This document shows, one piece after another, positions 16,683-25,799 of a DNA stretch of 64,000 bases. Source of the DNA: Maribacter thermophilus (GTDB lineage: Bacteria > Bacteroidota > Bacteroidia > Flavobacteriales > Flavobacteriaceae). Every line of letters starts with the position of its first letter. Position 1 is the first letter of the stretch. The DNA lies in the NCBI RefSeq assembly GCF_001020565.1, contig NZ_LDAS01000001.1:534402-598401 (forward strand). Reading direction: 5' to 3'. Position numbers and translations under genes: made by a program. Below the pieces are notes generated by a model. That model was not told the DNA's origin. It worked only from the letters and a program-made list of their open reading frames with translations, and searched no databases.

Positions 16683-17099
16683 TTATTTGTTTGCGGCATC
16701 TGCCAGTTGCTTTGTATTTACATATTGCTGAAAGGCCACTATCTTCCCTGATTTTATGGTCCAAAAGTGGGCTGCCTGTGCATTAATGAGTGCACCATTG
16801 CCTTTTCGTTTGGCATCGTACCTGAGTGTAGCGAGTACTTTGTCATCGTACATTTCATGAAGTTCTACATTCTTTGTGTTGAAATACTCATGCTCTTCCG
16901 CCAGTTTTATAAAAACACCGTTTAAAATTGCTTCCGGCCCAATGTATGGATTGCCAATGGCCAAGGCATTGCCCTCGGCTTCGTTCCATATTATTTTTTC
17001 GTCCATTAACCCTAAAACGGTAGGGATGTCGCCCTCTGTAAAGGCTTTGTACAGGGCATCTATAACTTTTAGATTAATGCTGGTAGTTTGGTTTTTCAT
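16683..17099 (-). CDS. NTF2-like (SnoaL) family protein
   Basis: A 138-residue single-domain protein with the NTF2/SnoaL pattern: an N-terminal helix followed by AFTEGDIPTVLGLMDEKIIWNEAEG, a PYIGPEAILNG helix, then antiparallel strands (VELHEMYDDKVLATLRY, AAHFWTIKSGKIVAFQQYVNT). The fold forms a conical pocket used for binding or isomerising small ligands; no specific reaction can be read here. There is no signal peptide. It starts the two-gene unit with the RidA-like lipoprotein. The 550 bases upstream contain no convincing gene. Confidence 0.85.
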   Translation of the reverse strand: MKNQTTSINLKVIDALYKAFTEGDIPTVLGLMDEKIIWNEAEGNALAIGNPYIGPEAILNGVFIKLAEEHEYFNTKNVELHEMYDDKVLATLRYDAKRKGNGALINAQAAHFWTIKSGKIVAFQQYVNTKQLADAANK

Positions 17100-17649
17100 T
17101 TATATTCTCTTTTGGTCCTTTGGTATAGGTTTTAAAAAAAGTGGCAGACTTAATTTGTAATCAAACAGGTTGTTGGTTGTAAAAACATAATTGTTTTAAC
17201 CCTGTCAGATGTACAATAATTTCCCCCGAAACACGTCTGCCAACTTTAATGGTTTTAATTAGAATGGTTATTTACCTTGCTAAATAGCTTCGATTCTTCG
17301 CAGAACGAACTATTTTATGGGGTTCGTTACAATTTTGTTTATTATTCGTAAGCATATTGTTCTGGTAGGCCATTTGTGTTTTTTTATTAGTCTGTTATGT
17401 GTGGAACATTGTTTTAAAGAACCTCAAATAAGGTCTTAAATACAATTGAACAAGGACGGATGAGAGCTCTTACTGTCCGAATGGCCATTTTAACTTATCT
17501 AAGTATCTATGCCCACTATTGAGCGGACGGCTTGTTTTTTTCGGTAACCGATTGATTATAAAACATACGGAAGTAAACGCACATGTTCGATAGCGGTAAC
17601 ATGGCGTGGAAACATAAAAGAAAAGGGGGCTATTACTTAATAGTAGTAT
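17100..17649. other. 550-base intergenic region without a supportable gene
   Basis: No reading frame with family resemblance or a plausible start was found on either strand. The region has an 8-base inverted repeat (TGGCAGAC at 17142-17149 and GTCTGCCA at 17235-17242) too widely spaced to be a confident operator. A 45-codon stretch without a start codon lies around 17450-17590. It may hold the promoter of the NTF2/RidA unit, but I cannot place a -7 box. Confidence 0.4.
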
Positions 17650-18345
17650 TTATGAAACAATGGTACCGGGTATAAGCTCTTCTACGATGTTGTTTTTATT
17701 GTCCAAGTAAACAAAGTATGAGTGATTTTCACTGTCTAAAGAAATAGAGCAATTAACCTCGCCATTAATAAAATGTATAGCGGATCGATCGTCGCATGCA
17801 TACCCATCTGTCAGCTTGCCCGTAATAATATTGTTATGGTACAAAGGTCTTCTTGATTTTTCTGAATTGTAATGAGGGCAATGACTTTTATCTATAAACC
17901 GCATACCTTCAACAATACTCAACTCTTTGGGTCTAGAGTCTGTAGTACCGGCGTTGAACCAACATAAAGAGCCAGCACTTCCACCGCCCATAACAACTCC
18001 GTTATCATAAGCTTTCTTAAGAGCAACATCAATGCCTTGGGCCTTCCAAATGGCCAACATGTTCAAAGTGTTTCCCCCGCCTACTACAATAGCGTCCATT
18101 TTTGAAATTATCTCATCAAATGACTCCTTTTGGTCATAAGAGTTTATCCAAACGGTTAAGACATGGGGGGTTACATTAATATGTGAACAAACCTCGTAAA
18201 AAGAATCTATATAGTTTTGATCTTCTCCACTTGCGGTAGGTATAAAGCAAAGGTTCGGTTTTTCTTTACCGGTCGCTGCGGCCATATATTTCAAAAATGG
18301 AACGGTATGCCTGCCACTACCGTACACTAAGAGCTGTTTTTTCAT
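17650..18345 (-). CDS. Peptidase E-like (S51) alpha-aspartyl dipeptidase
   Basis: A 231-residue cytoplasmic protein with the peptidase E fold. VVGGGNTLNML is the conserved GGGNT loop and VMGGGSAGSLCW carries the catalytic nucleophile Ser123 at the elbow; SHCPHYNSE supplies the nearby His region. S51 peptidases hydrolyse dipeptides with N-terminal aspartate or act on related substrates such as cyanophycin dipeptides. Length matches the family (about 220-240). It is a single gene on the minus strand, with 76 bases separating it from the NTF2-like lipoprotein gene upstream. Confidence 0.88.
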   Translation of the reverse strand: MKKQLLVYGSGRHTVPFLKYMAAATGKEKPNLCFIPTASGEDQNYIDSFYEVCSHINVTPHVLTVWINSYDQKESFDEIISKMDAIVVGGGNTLNMLAIWKAQGIDVALKKAYDNGVVMGGGSAGSLCWFNAGTTDSRPKELSIVEGMRFIDKSHCPHYNSEKSRRPLYHNNIITGKLTDGYACDDRSAIHFINGEVNCSISLDSENHSYFVYLDNKNNIVEELIPGTIVS

Positions 18346-18421
18346 ACAGGCAAATTAATTGATTCTATAACTGAATTAAAAGTATGTGGCCATGTTTTTA
18401 TCAAGAGCATAGCTTTTAGGT

Positions 18422-18952
18422 TTATTCCATTACAGGTAAGGACAGGGTGTAGCCTAAGTCCTTCATAAAACTTAGCATATCAAAATAGGTAACTTCATGT
18501 ACTATTTTACCCGCATCGTCAAATGTAAGAATGCTAATGCCCGTTGTTTGGCCCACTTTACCGGTTGGTGGGGTATCTCCTAACATTCCGGTATTGGTGC
18601 CATGACATTCCCAATTAACATAAGTTCTGTTCTCAACTACGGTAATTTCTTTATCCACCACAGAAAGGTCGGGCATGGCCCTGTTCCAAAAATGCATAGA
18701 TCTAAAAAGTTGGCGGCGGTCATAAGAAATATTTTCGCCGTTTACGTTGCGCACAAATTTTTGTATGGCAACCGACTTTAGCAACAATGTATCATACTCG
18801 CTCCATGCGTTTAAGTACTTCTTTGTGTTCTTTTTTAAGGTAGAAACGTGAAGTGCTGTATTATCGGATAGGTCATTTTTTTCAAGTGAAGACGTATCTC
18901 TACATGCCGTATACAACACAAATACGGTTATTGTAAAGCCAAGATATTTCAT
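18422..18952 (-). CDS. NTF2/SnoaL-like lipoprotein (ester-cyclase-like)
   Basis: A 176-residue protein with a lipoprotein signal (FVLYTAC, Cys17) and an NTF2/SnoaL-like domain. YLNAWSEYDTLLL, SFDRRQLF-like SYDRRQLFRSMHFWNRAMPDLSV and TYVNWECHGTNTG followed by PPTGKVGQTTGISIL match the polyketide-cyclase-like (SnoaL) arrangement, where the 'PPTGK' turn is recurrent. Function is unknown; the lipid anchor places it in the envelope. It is divergent from the TPR kinase gene at 19141, sharing a 188-base upstream region. Confidence 0.8.
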   Translation of the reverse strand: MKYLGFTITVFVLYTACRDTSSLEKNDLSDNTALHVSTLKKNTKKYLNAWSEYDTLLLKSVAIQKFVRNVNGENISYDRRQLFRSMHFWNRAMPDLSVVDKEITVVENRTYVNWECHGTNTGMLGDTPPTGKVGQTTGISILTFDDAGKIVHEVTYFDMLSFMKDLGYTLSLPVME

Positions 18953-19140
18953 AAATGAGATTTAGGTAGGTTTTTTATAATTATGAAATAAGGTATAACC
19001 ATTTGAAAATCAATATATATTAGGATGGGATTATATGTAAACTGTCCGAATAACGATAATTTTTGATCCAACAAAAAACTGGGGAGAATGTTGTACATTT
19101 AAAGCAATCTCATTTTCCCCGGTGAGAATCAACCAGTGAA

Positions 19141-21099
19141 ATGAGAGTCGGTCAGTATATCATACATCCCTTAATTCTGTTGTCTTTTTTCGGACTGGAC
19201 TTTTCCTATGGTCAGATCGTAGATTTAAAAAGCAAGCATCCTTATACAAAGGTTTTTGTTGAAACAGACAATTTTGGAGCTTCTTACCTAGATACCTTGG
19301 AGCAAAACTATAGCAAGGTAAAGAAAGATTCCATTAGGTTTTCTATGCTTAACGACCTCGGGTATTATTGGCATACTAGAAACTTAAACAAGGCGTTGGC
19401 TTTTACCGAAGTAGGACTGGAATATACGGCCCAGACCGATACTTTATGGTATGGTAGATTTCAGGTTACACAAGGCGCCATTCTTCTGCGATTGGAAAAA
19501 TTGGATAGCGCCGAAATAGTTCTCGAGTCCGCAAAAACAAAAGTACATTCATCAGATTTAGCTTTTTTGAATACCCAGTTGGGCTATGTTTACGAAAGAA
19601 GGGGCCAATTGGACAAGGCTGCGGACTACGCCATAAGGTCAATGGAATTAGGTGTAGAGCATAACAATACCAAAGCAATGGCCATGGCTTACAGCGATTT
19701 AAGCAACCTTTTTTGGAAACAGGGCAAATATGAATCGGGTCTAGAATATGGCTTACGTTCCTTAGAACTTTTTGAGACATGGGGCATTACAGATTTAGAT
19801 TATGACTTTACACTTTATGTCACCGGAAATAATTATCTGGCATTGGAGAATTACCATGAAGCCCGTAGATATTATGAACAAGCGATCATAATTGGTGAAC
19901 GTTATGGTTTTTATAATAACCTAAGTGATGTTTATATATCGTTGGTAGAGCTTTACACCTATTTAGGTGAGTATGATAATGCTAGTGAAGCCGGTAAAAA
20001 TGCAGTTAAGTATGCAGAACTCTTGGAGAATAATTTTATGATAATGCGTTCTTGGCTTGCGGTTGGTAAATTACAGAATATACAAGAAAATTATTCGGAA
20101 GCCATTAAAAGTATAAGCACCTCTCTAAAAGTGGCAACAAAAGATTTTGGCGATGCTTATTATTTAAGTGATGCGTATAAAGAATTGGCAAATGCCTATG
20201 CAAATGAACGGGATTATAAAAATGCGTACAACGCATTTTCTGAATATGATTCCTTAAAAAGGGAAGTTTTCACCGCAGAGGCGGATCACCGTATATCAGA
20301 ATTAAGAACGGAGTTCGATGTGGCAAAAAAGGAAAATACCATAGCCTTACAAGAGATCCAAATTAAAAAGCAACAATCACGGCAACAATTGATCACCGTT
20401 ATTACGTTCTTGTTGCTATTGTTGCTGTTGTTGGCCTATAAGGCAATTTCCAACAATATTAAAAAGAATAAACTTTTAGAGAGTAAGAATGCTGAAAAGG
20501 AGTTTTTGCTCAAAGAAATACATCATAGGGTAAAGAACAATCTAGAGACCGTTTCTAGCCTACTGTCTCTACAAGCATCGTTAATAGAAGACCCCGAAAT
20601 TTTAGAGGCCATGGAACAAAGCCAACAGAGAGTTCATAGTATGGGCATGATTCATCAAAAACTATATCTGGGAGAAAAGTTGGCTACCATAGAAATGAAA
20701 GACTACTTTAATAATCTAAGTGATTATATCATACACTCTTTTGGTAAAGGAGAACAAATAGACGTGAATATTGTAATGGATGAGGTTGAATTGGAGATAG
20801 ATGTAGCAATACCTATAGGATTAATAGTCAATGAGTTGATAACAAACTCTTTAAAATATGCTTTTCCAAATAACAACAAGGGCAACATTGTTTTGAGCTT
20901 GGCAAAAAATAACGGTCAGCTCGTTTTATTGGTAAGGGATGACGGTGTAGGCTTATTCAATAAAAACCTAAAGAAAGGAACAGGGTTTGGGACGCACTTG
21001 GTAAACCTTTTGGTAAAGCAATTAGATGGAAAAATGGTATTGTTGACAGATCATGGCACATCTGTTCAAATTCAATTTCAAAATGTAAAAGCAGCCTAA
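19141..21099 (+). CDS. TPR-containing sensor histidine kinase (HisKA_2 type)
   Basis: A 652-residue kinase with a signal peptide (MRVGQYIIHPLILL), a periplasmic TPR region (about 45-385; repeats such as AADYAIRSMELG, SGLEYGLRSLELFE, EARRYYEQAIIIGE), one transmembrane helix (about 420-440, a run of leucines), and a cytoplasmic HisKA_2/HATPase core. The phosphorylatable His is 461 or 462 in EIHHRVKNNLETVSSLLSLQ; NELITNSLKYAF and DDGVGL are ATP-site boxes. It overlaps the LytTR regulator by one base (TAATG), so the two form a classical coupled pair. TPRs suggest a protein or peptide partner as signal; the ligand is unknown. Confidence 0.93.
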   Translation: MRVGQYIIHPLILLSFFGLDFSYGQIVDLKSKHPYTKVFVETDNFGASYLDTLEQNYSKVKKDSIRFSMLNDLGYYWHTRNLNKALAFTEVGLEYTAQTDTLWYGRFQVTQGAILLRLEKLDSAEIVLESAKTKVHSSDLAFLNTQLGYVYERRGQLDKAADYAIRSMELGVEHNNTKAMAMAYSDLSNLFWKQGKYESGLEYGLRSLELFETWGITDLDYDFTLYVTGNNYLALENYHEARRYYEQAIIIGERYGFYNNLSDVYISLVELYTYLGEYDNASEAGKNAVKYAELLENNFMIMRSWLAVGKLQNIQENYSEAIKSISTSLKVATKDFGDAYYLSDAYKELANAYANERDYKNAYNAFSEYDSLKREVFTAEADHRISELRTEFDVAKKENTIALQEIQIKKQQSRQQLITVITFLLLLLLLLAYKAISNNIKKNKLLESKNAEKEFLLKEIHHRVKNNLETVSSLLSLQASLIEDPEILEAMEQSQQRVHSMGMIHQKLYLGEKLATIEMKDYFNNLSDYIIHSFGKGEQIDVNIVMDEVELEIDVAIPIGLIVNELITNSLKYAFPNNNKGNIVLSLAKNNGQLVLLVRDDGVGLFNKNLKKGTGFGTHLVNLLVKQLDGKMVLLTDHGTSVQIQFQNVKAA

Positions 21100-21830
21100 T
21101 GAACAACACTATTAAAATATTGATAGTTGAGGACGATATGATAATTGCCGCCAACCTATCTATTCAACTAACAAGTTTGGGTTACGAGGTAACGGGTATT
21201 ATACCTAGGGGAGAAGAGGCCGTCTTGCACGTTAGGGAGCAGTCGCCCCATATTTTGTTGATGGACATTAATCTAAAAGGAGACCTAAATGGTATAGGTA
21301 CGGTCAAGGCAATTCAAAAAGAAAGGGATATTCCTGTTATATATCTTACCGCAAATAGTGATGATGCAACTTTTGAAAAAGCAAAAGAGACCCATCCGAA
21401 AGCCTTTATAACCAAGCCTTTTAATAAATTAAGTTTACAAAGAACAATAGCCTTGGTCGCAGGGCAGTTAAAAGAAACTACGCAGACCGACCAAAGTGGA
21501 CAACAAATTGAGGTACTTGACGATCGTATTTTTGTCCGTCATAACGGAAGAATGGAAAAACTGCTTTTAGATGATATATTATATATTGAAGCCGACCGTA
21601 ATTACTGTTCGTTAATTACCTCTAAAGTAAATCATTTACTTACCTGTACGCTCAAGGTGATGGAAGAAAAGCTACCAAGTGCCAATTTTGTTCGGGTGCA
21701 CCGGTCTTATATCATTAACATATCAAAATTGGATGTATTGGCAGACCGACATTTAGAGATTGGTAGAAAGGTGATACCCATTGGTAAATCGCACAAGGTG
21801 TTTTTGTTAAACCGAATACGTACTATTTAA
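21099..21830 (+). CDS. LytTR-family response regulator
   Basis: A 243-residue regulator: receiver (1-120; EDDMIIAAN acidic pocket, Asp in LLMDINLKGDLNG as phosphoacceptor, Thr in YLTANSDD, Lys in FITKPF) and a C-terminal LytTR DNA-binding domain (about 140-240; FVRHNGRMEKLLLDDILYIEADRNYC and NFVRVHRSYIINISKLDVL). LytTR domains bind pairs of direct repeats. The start codon overlaps the kinase stop, so the upstream TPR kinase is the likely phosphodonor. Target genes cannot be seen from here. Confidence 0.94.
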   Translation: MNNTIKILIVEDDMIIAANLSIQLTSLGYEVTGIIPRGEEAVLHVREQSPHILLMDINLKGDLNGIGTVKAIQKERDIPVIYLTANSDDATFEKAKETHPKAFITKPFNKLSLQRTIALVAGQLKETTQTDQSGQQIEVLDDRIFVRHNGRMEKLLLDDILYIEADRNYCSLITSKVNHLLTCTLKVMEEKLPSANFVRVHRSYIINISKLDVLADRHLEIGRKVIPIGKSHKVFLLNRIRTI

Positions 21831-21910
21831 ATCTACCCTAATAAAAAAGCTTCCAAGTTATATAATAACATGAAAGCCTCATTATTTATTTTGAAAGCGA
21901 AAACTCTAGA

Positions 21911-23227
21911 TTAATCGCTATTTCTTGAAGTATTTCGGTTAGAATTTTTTTTGTTTGTATTTCTATTGTACTTTCCTCGGAAGTTATTGCCACCAGGCCT
22001 GTTTCGGTTTCTATTCTTATTCCGTGGGTTTCCTTGTCCCTTGGGTCTTGGGGCCGGTCTGGTATCTTCTTCGACTTGCTGGTTTGTATCGTTATCCACA
22101 AATTGGTGCTCTGGCATACGAGGCACCTGTTGTTTGATCAATTTTTCAATATCGCGTAAATAAGGCCTTTCATCTTTGTCACAAAAAGATAGGGCGATAC
22201 CGCTTGCGCTTGCGCGACCAGTTCTTCCTATTCTGTGTACATAGGTTTCAGAAACGTTGGGGAGGTCATAGTTTATAACCAGTGAAAGTTCCTCTACATC
22301 TATACCTCTTGCCGCTATATCGGTGGCAACCAATACTTTTAGCTTACCGTCTTTAAAATCTCCCAATGCCTTTTGCCGCGCGGTTTGAGATTTGTTGCCG
22401 TGTATTGCCGCAGATTTTATACCTGCCTGTGCCAATTTTTTTACAATTTTATTGGCACCGTGCTTTGTACGTGAAAACACCAGTACAGAGGCAGAGCCTT
22501 TCTCTTTGATCAGGTGTATAAGCAGTTTGGGTTTATTCTGTTTACTAACAAAATAAACCCCTTGTTCCACTTTTTCTGCTGTTGCCTGTTGTGGTTTAAT
22601 GGTAACACGTTCAAAATCGCCCAACATGGTTTTCGATAATTCTACTATGGTGTTGGGCATAGTGGCAGAAAAGAACAGTGATTGTCTTTTAGGGGGTAAT
22701 TTGGCAATAATCTTTTTTATATCGTGTATAAAGCCCATGTCCAGCATTTGGTCGGCTTCATCGAGTACCACGAACTCTAGGTCCCTAAAAGATATATAAC
22801 CTTGGTTCATAAGGTCTAATAGTCGCCCTGGAGTGGCAATAAGAATGTCTACGCCCTTTTTAAGGGTATCTACTTGCTTACCTTGTTTTACCCCGCCAAA
22901 AATAACGGTGTTCTTAAGCCCGGTGAATTTAGAGTAGGCGGTAAAACTCTCGCCGATCTGTATAGCGAGTTCGCGGGTAGGGGTGACCACCAAGGCCTTT
23001 ACTTTTCTTTTGCTGTCCCTAAGGCTTATACCTTCGTACAAATGGTGGATGATGGGGATGCCAAAGGCAGCCGTTTTTCCGGTACCTGTCTGGGCTACTC
23101 CCAAAAGGTCTTTTCGTTTTAATAAAATGGGTATCGCTTGTTCTTGAATGGGAGTGGGGTTGGTGTATCCTTCTTTTTCAAGTGCTTTTAAAATGGGTTC
23201 CGCTAGGGATAAATCTTTAAATGTCAT
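21911..23227 (-). CDS. DEAD-box RNA helicase, RhlE-like
   Basis: A 438-residue DEAD-box helicase with all core motifs: Q motif (GYTNPTPIQEQAIP), Walker A AQTGTGKT, PTRELAIQ, TPGRLLDL, VLDEADQMLDMG, SAT, and in the second RecA domain ATDIAARGID and HRIGRTGRA. The last 60 residues are a basic, Asn/Arg-rich tail (RNKNRNRNRPGGNN) like those of RhlE and CsdA relatives, which bind RNA nonspecifically. Expected roles are rRNA maturation, RNA turnover or cold adaptation. It is a single gene, ending 80 bases from the convergent LytTR gene. Confidence 0.95.
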   Translation of the reverse strand: MTFKDLSLAEPILKALEKEGYTNPTPIQEQAIPILLKRKDLLGVAQTGTGKTAAFGIPIIHHLYEGISLRDSKRKVKALVVTPTRELAIQIGESFTAYSKFTGLKNTVIFGGVKQGKQVDTLKKGVDILIATPGRLLDLMNQGYISFRDLEFVVLDEADQMLDMGFIHDIKKIIAKLPPKRQSLFFSATMPNTIVELSKTMLGDFERVTIKPQQATAEKVEQGVYFVSKQNKPKLLIHLIKEKGSASVLVFSRTKHGANKIVKKLAQAGIKSAAIHGNKSQTARQKALGDFKDGKLKVLVATDIAARGIDVEELSLVINYDLPNVSETYVHRIGRTGRASASGIALSFCDKDERPYLRDIEKLIKQQVPRMPEHQFVDNDTNQQVEEDTRPAPRPKGQGNPRNKNRNRNRPGGNNFRGKYNRNTNKKNSNRNTSRNSD

Positions 23228-23243
23228 GTATTATAATAAGCTG

Positions 23244-23251
23244 CAAAGGTA
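23244..23251 (-). promoter_or_regulatory. Bacteroidota -7 box upstream of the DEAD-box helicase
   Basis: On the minus strand this reads TACCTTTG, a perfect match to TAnnTTTG, 16 bases before the helicase ATG at 23227. Such short-leader arrangements (TAnnTTTGCAGC...) are frequent in Flavobacteriia. No clear -33 TTG is seen at the usual distance. Confidence 0.55.
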
Positions 23252-23291
23252 GTCTAATAGTTTTGATTATGGTTTTTTAGTTGAAAAACGC

Positions 23292-24845
23292 TTAAAGTGC
23301 TGCCGCTGCAGCCTCTGCACAGCGCTCACCGTCCATGGCCGCGGAAACAATGCCACCGGCATAGCCACCTCCCTCACCACAGGGGTAGAGCCCTAAAATT
23401 TCTGGATGTTCTAAAGTAGAGCTTCGAGGAATGGTAACAGGCGATGAGGTTCTGGATTCCACCCCTACAATATTGGCTTCGTTGGTATAGTAACCCAACA
23501 TCTTTTTTCCGAATTCTTTGAAGCCCACCCTTAATCGGCTACCTATCAATTTGGGTAAGAGCGAATGTAGGGGAGCCGATTTTAACCCCGGTTGGTACGA
23601 AGTAGGGTTTAGGTCGGCCGATAATTTTCCTTCTACAAAATCCGTTAAGCGTTGTGCGGGTGCGGTCTGTGTGCGCCCTCCGGCAGTAAACGCCAAGCGT
23701 TCCAGGTTTTTTTGAAACTCCAACCCCTTTAAGGCTCCAAATTTTTCATATTTAAAAAGGTCTTCGTTGCTGTTGATCTCGACTACAATACCAGAATTGG
23801 CGAACATATTGTTTCTTTTAGAAGGGGACATACCGTTTACCACGATTTCGCCGGGCGCGGTTGCTGCAGGTACTATAAAGCCCCCTGGACACATGCAAAA
23901 CGAATATACGCCCCTATTTTTTACCTGTTGCACCAAGCTGTAGGCCGCTGCGGGCAAAAGTTCGTTTCTGTCTCCGCTGCAATGGTATTGTATAGCGTCT
24001 ATAATATGCTGCGGATGTTCTACTCTAACCCCCATAGCAAAGGACTTGGCTTCCAAGGTTATTTTTTTTGAATGGAGTAGGTAGAAAATATCCCTCGCCG
24101 AATGGCCCGTAGCCAAAATAACCTTTTGTACCGGCAGCTCGTTTCCATTTTCTAGAATGATCGATTTTAATCGCTTGTCAACAATGTTAAAATCGGTCAC
24201 TTTGGTGTTAAAATGAACTTCTCCACCATGGTCTATAATGGTCTCTCGAATGTTTTGAACTATTTTGGGCAGTTTGTTGGTGCCAATGTGGGGGTGGGCA
24301 TCTATTAAGATACGCTCCGTAGCACCGTGGTGTACCAGGCTTTCGAAAACCCTTCTTACATCTCCACGTTTTAAACTTCGGGTATATAGTTTACCGTCGG
24401 AATAGGTGCCTGCTCCCCCTTCTCCAAAACAATAGTTGGAATCTTCGTTTACCAGATGGTCTTGGTTTATAGCTCTTAGGTCCCTTCTTCTATCTTTGAC
24501 ATTTTTACCCCTTTCCAAAACAACGGGTTTAAAACCTAGCTCTAGGCAGCGCAGTGCAGCCCACATACCTGCAGGGCCAAACCCTATAATATGAATAGGT
24601 TTCGCCTTGGAAACGTCCTTATAGTCAAAGGTATATTCAGAAGATTTTGGAACATCTTCCCCAATAAAAGCTTGAAGCTTATAATTAAAATATATGGTAG
24701 GCTTGCGCGCGTCTATGGATTTGCGGAGCACCTTTAATTTAAAACTGGATTCTGAAAGTGATAGGTATTTGGCGGCCTTGGCTTTTAGATAGCCCTCTAT
24801 TGCTTCTTCTTCGAGTGTTAATCTTAATTGTAGGGTTTTGACCAT
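23292..24845 (-). CDS. FAD-dependent dehydrogenase-like protein (COG2509 type)
   Basis: A 517-residue flavoprotein. After an N-terminal domain of about 85 residues comes a dinucleotide-binding loop, HIIGFGPAGMWAALRCLELG, at about residues 85-105. CFGEGGAGTYSDGKLYTR and VILATGHSARD are typical of this group of uncharacterised FAD-dependent dehydrogenases, as is the C-terminal GLYPCGEGGGYAGGIVSAAMDG. Two Cys in FCMCPGGFIVPA may be functional. The reaction is not established in the family; the N-terminal module suggests binding of another partner. It stands 64 bases upstream of the helicase gene on the same strand. Confidence 0.9.
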   Translation of the reverse strand: MVKTLQLRLTLEEEAIEGYLKAKAAKYLSLSESSFKLKVLRKSIDARKPTIYFNYKLQAFIGEDVPKSSEYTFDYKDVSKAKPIHIIGFGPAGMWAALRCLELGFKPVVLERGKNVKDRRRDLRAINQDHLVNEDSNYCFGEGGAGTYSDGKLYTRSLKRGDVRRVFESLVHHGATERILIDAHPHIGTNKLPKIVQNIRETIIDHGGEVHFNTKVTDFNIVDKRLKSIILENGNELPVQKVILATGHSARDIFYLLHSKKITLEAKSFAMGVRVEHPQHIIDAIQYHCSGDRNELLPAAAYSLVQQVKNRGVYSFCMCPGGFIVPAATAPGEIVVNGMSPSKRNNMFANSGIVVEINSNEDLFKYEKFGALKGLEFQKNLERLAFTAGGRTQTAPAQRLTDFVEGKLSADLNPTSYQPGLKSAPLHSLLPKLIGSRLRVGFKEFGKKMLGYYTNEANIVGVESRTSSPVTIPRSSTLEHPEILGLYPCGEGGGYAGGIVSAAMDGERCAEAAAAAL

Positions 24846-24957
24846 GCGACAAAATTAAAGTAAATTATAGGATAGCCTTATCCAAAAAATCATATTCTTT
24901 CGTCTATAGAAAAAGTTAATTTACACCTTGTTAATATTTATGGACATTAATTTGTTA

Positions 24958-24965
24958 TAGATTTG
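24958..24965 (+). promoter_or_regulatory. Candidate -7 box for the VTT membrane protein
   Basis: TAGATTTG matches TAnnTTTG exactly, 95 bases before the ATG at 25060. A TTG lies 27 bases upstream, farther than usual, so the -33 element is uncertain. The transcript would have a leader of about 85 bases containing a 9-base hairpin and a 16-base palindrome. Confidence 0.4.
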
Positions 24966-24983
24966 TAGTCCCAAAAATTGGTT

Positions 24984-25082
24984 ATGAAGAATATTTTTTG
25001 GGACAAAGAAACGTTTTCAATGATATCATTGATGAAAGAACATAACGTTATAATCAGTAATGACAGAAAATACATTATATAA
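24984..25082 (+). CDS. Possible 32-residue leader ORF overlapping the VTT gene
   Basis: ATG at 24984 opens 32 codons (MKNIFWDKETF...) ending at TAA 25080-25082, overlapping the start of the VTT gene by 23 bases in another frame. It lies just after the candidate -7 box and covers both the leader hairpin and the 16-base palindrome. It may be a chance ORF; the overlap with the next start would allow translational coupling if it is real. No family is recognised. Confidence 0.2.
   Translation: MKNIFWDKETFSMISLMKEHNVIISNDRKYII
25017..25032. promoter_or_regulatory. 16-base perfect palindrome in the VTT gene leader
   Basis: TCAATGATATCATTGA is a perfect two-fold palindrome 28 bases upstream of the ATG at 25060 and downstream of the candidate -7 box. 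Such symmetry fits a dimeric repressor operator. A separate 9-base inverted repeat (24969-24977 with 24995-25003) precedes it. Confidence 0.4.
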
Positions 25083-25683
25083 TAACGCCCTTAAAAGGTT
25101 ATCTTTATTAAATCGCTATTACAAAATAACGCGGTTTTATCCCTTTCTTAAAAGTACAGCCTATAAAGGAGGTATTGTAATCGGGGCATTTGTACTATTA
25201 TTGATAGGTCTAGAAGTCTTCTTTTTAGATTTTAATTCAATACTGAACAATTTGGTCGCGTCCTATTCGCCAATGGTGATATTTGCGTTCTTTTTGGCAT
25301 CGGAAACGTTTTTGGGCATAGTGCCTCCAGAAATATTCATTGCATGGGCATCAAAATCGGTCAACCCGTGGTTGTTTTTGTTCATATTGGCGACCATATC
25401 TTATATAGGGGGTATTATTTCTTATTTTATTGGCCGCCGTTTGTCGTTAGTACCTTCTATTAAGAACCATATAGAGAATAAAATTCATAAGCATATTGTT
25501 AATTTGCGAAAATGGGGCGGTGTTTTTGTTGTTCTCGGAGCAGTATCGCCATTACCACATTCAATAATAAGTTTGGCCTCTGGTCTTATCAAATATAGTT
25601 TTAGGCAATACTTGTTGTGGGCACTTTTTAGATATGCACGGTTTCTTATTTATGGCCTTATTATTTTTAAGGCGTTCAATTAG
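25060..25683 (+). CDS. VTT-domain (DedA/YqaA-like) inner-membrane protein
   Basis: A 207-residue membrane protein. FLASETFLGIVPPEIFIAWAS matches the conserved E-x(n)-P-P-E segment of VTT (DedA/YqaA) proteins, and the later WGGVFVVLGAVSPLPHSIISLASG corresponds to the second re-entrant loop with conserved Pro and Ser. Hydrophobic helices lie at about 37-57, 72-95, 100-125 and 155-205. DedA-type proteins are implicated in lipid scrambling across the membrane; a specific role is not assigned. The 28 bases before the ATG hold a strong palindrome nearby, suggesting transcriptional control. Confidence 0.82.
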   Translation: MTENTLYNNALKRLSLLNRYYKITRFYPFLKSTAYKGGIVIGAFVLLLIGLEVFFLDFNSILNNLVASYSPMVIFAFFLASETFLGIVPPEIFIAWASKSVNPWLFLFILATISYIGGIISYFIGRRLSLVPSIKNHIENKIHKHIVNLRKWGGVFVVLGAVSPLPHSIISLASGLIKYSFRQYLLWALFRYARFLIYGLIIFKAFN

Positions 25684-25799
25684 TTCATTAATAGGCATTT
25701 CTAGGTTTTTACTTTACAATGGTGTATTTGGCCTTGCCATATGTCAATAGTAATTGTAAATGGTTGGGTCTATAGTTGATTCAAGGTCTTCGAAAACTT

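Noticed and set aside
17450-17590. 45-codon stretch (contains a P-N-G-H-F-N-L segment) in the 17.1-17.6 kb gap
   Set aside because: It has no start codon and no recognisable family; too short to call a gene remnant.
24850-24857. Minus-strand TAATTTTG as the -7 box of the COG2509 gene
   Set aside because: It lies only four bases before the ATG, leaving almost no leader; possible leaderless start but too weak to list as a promoter.
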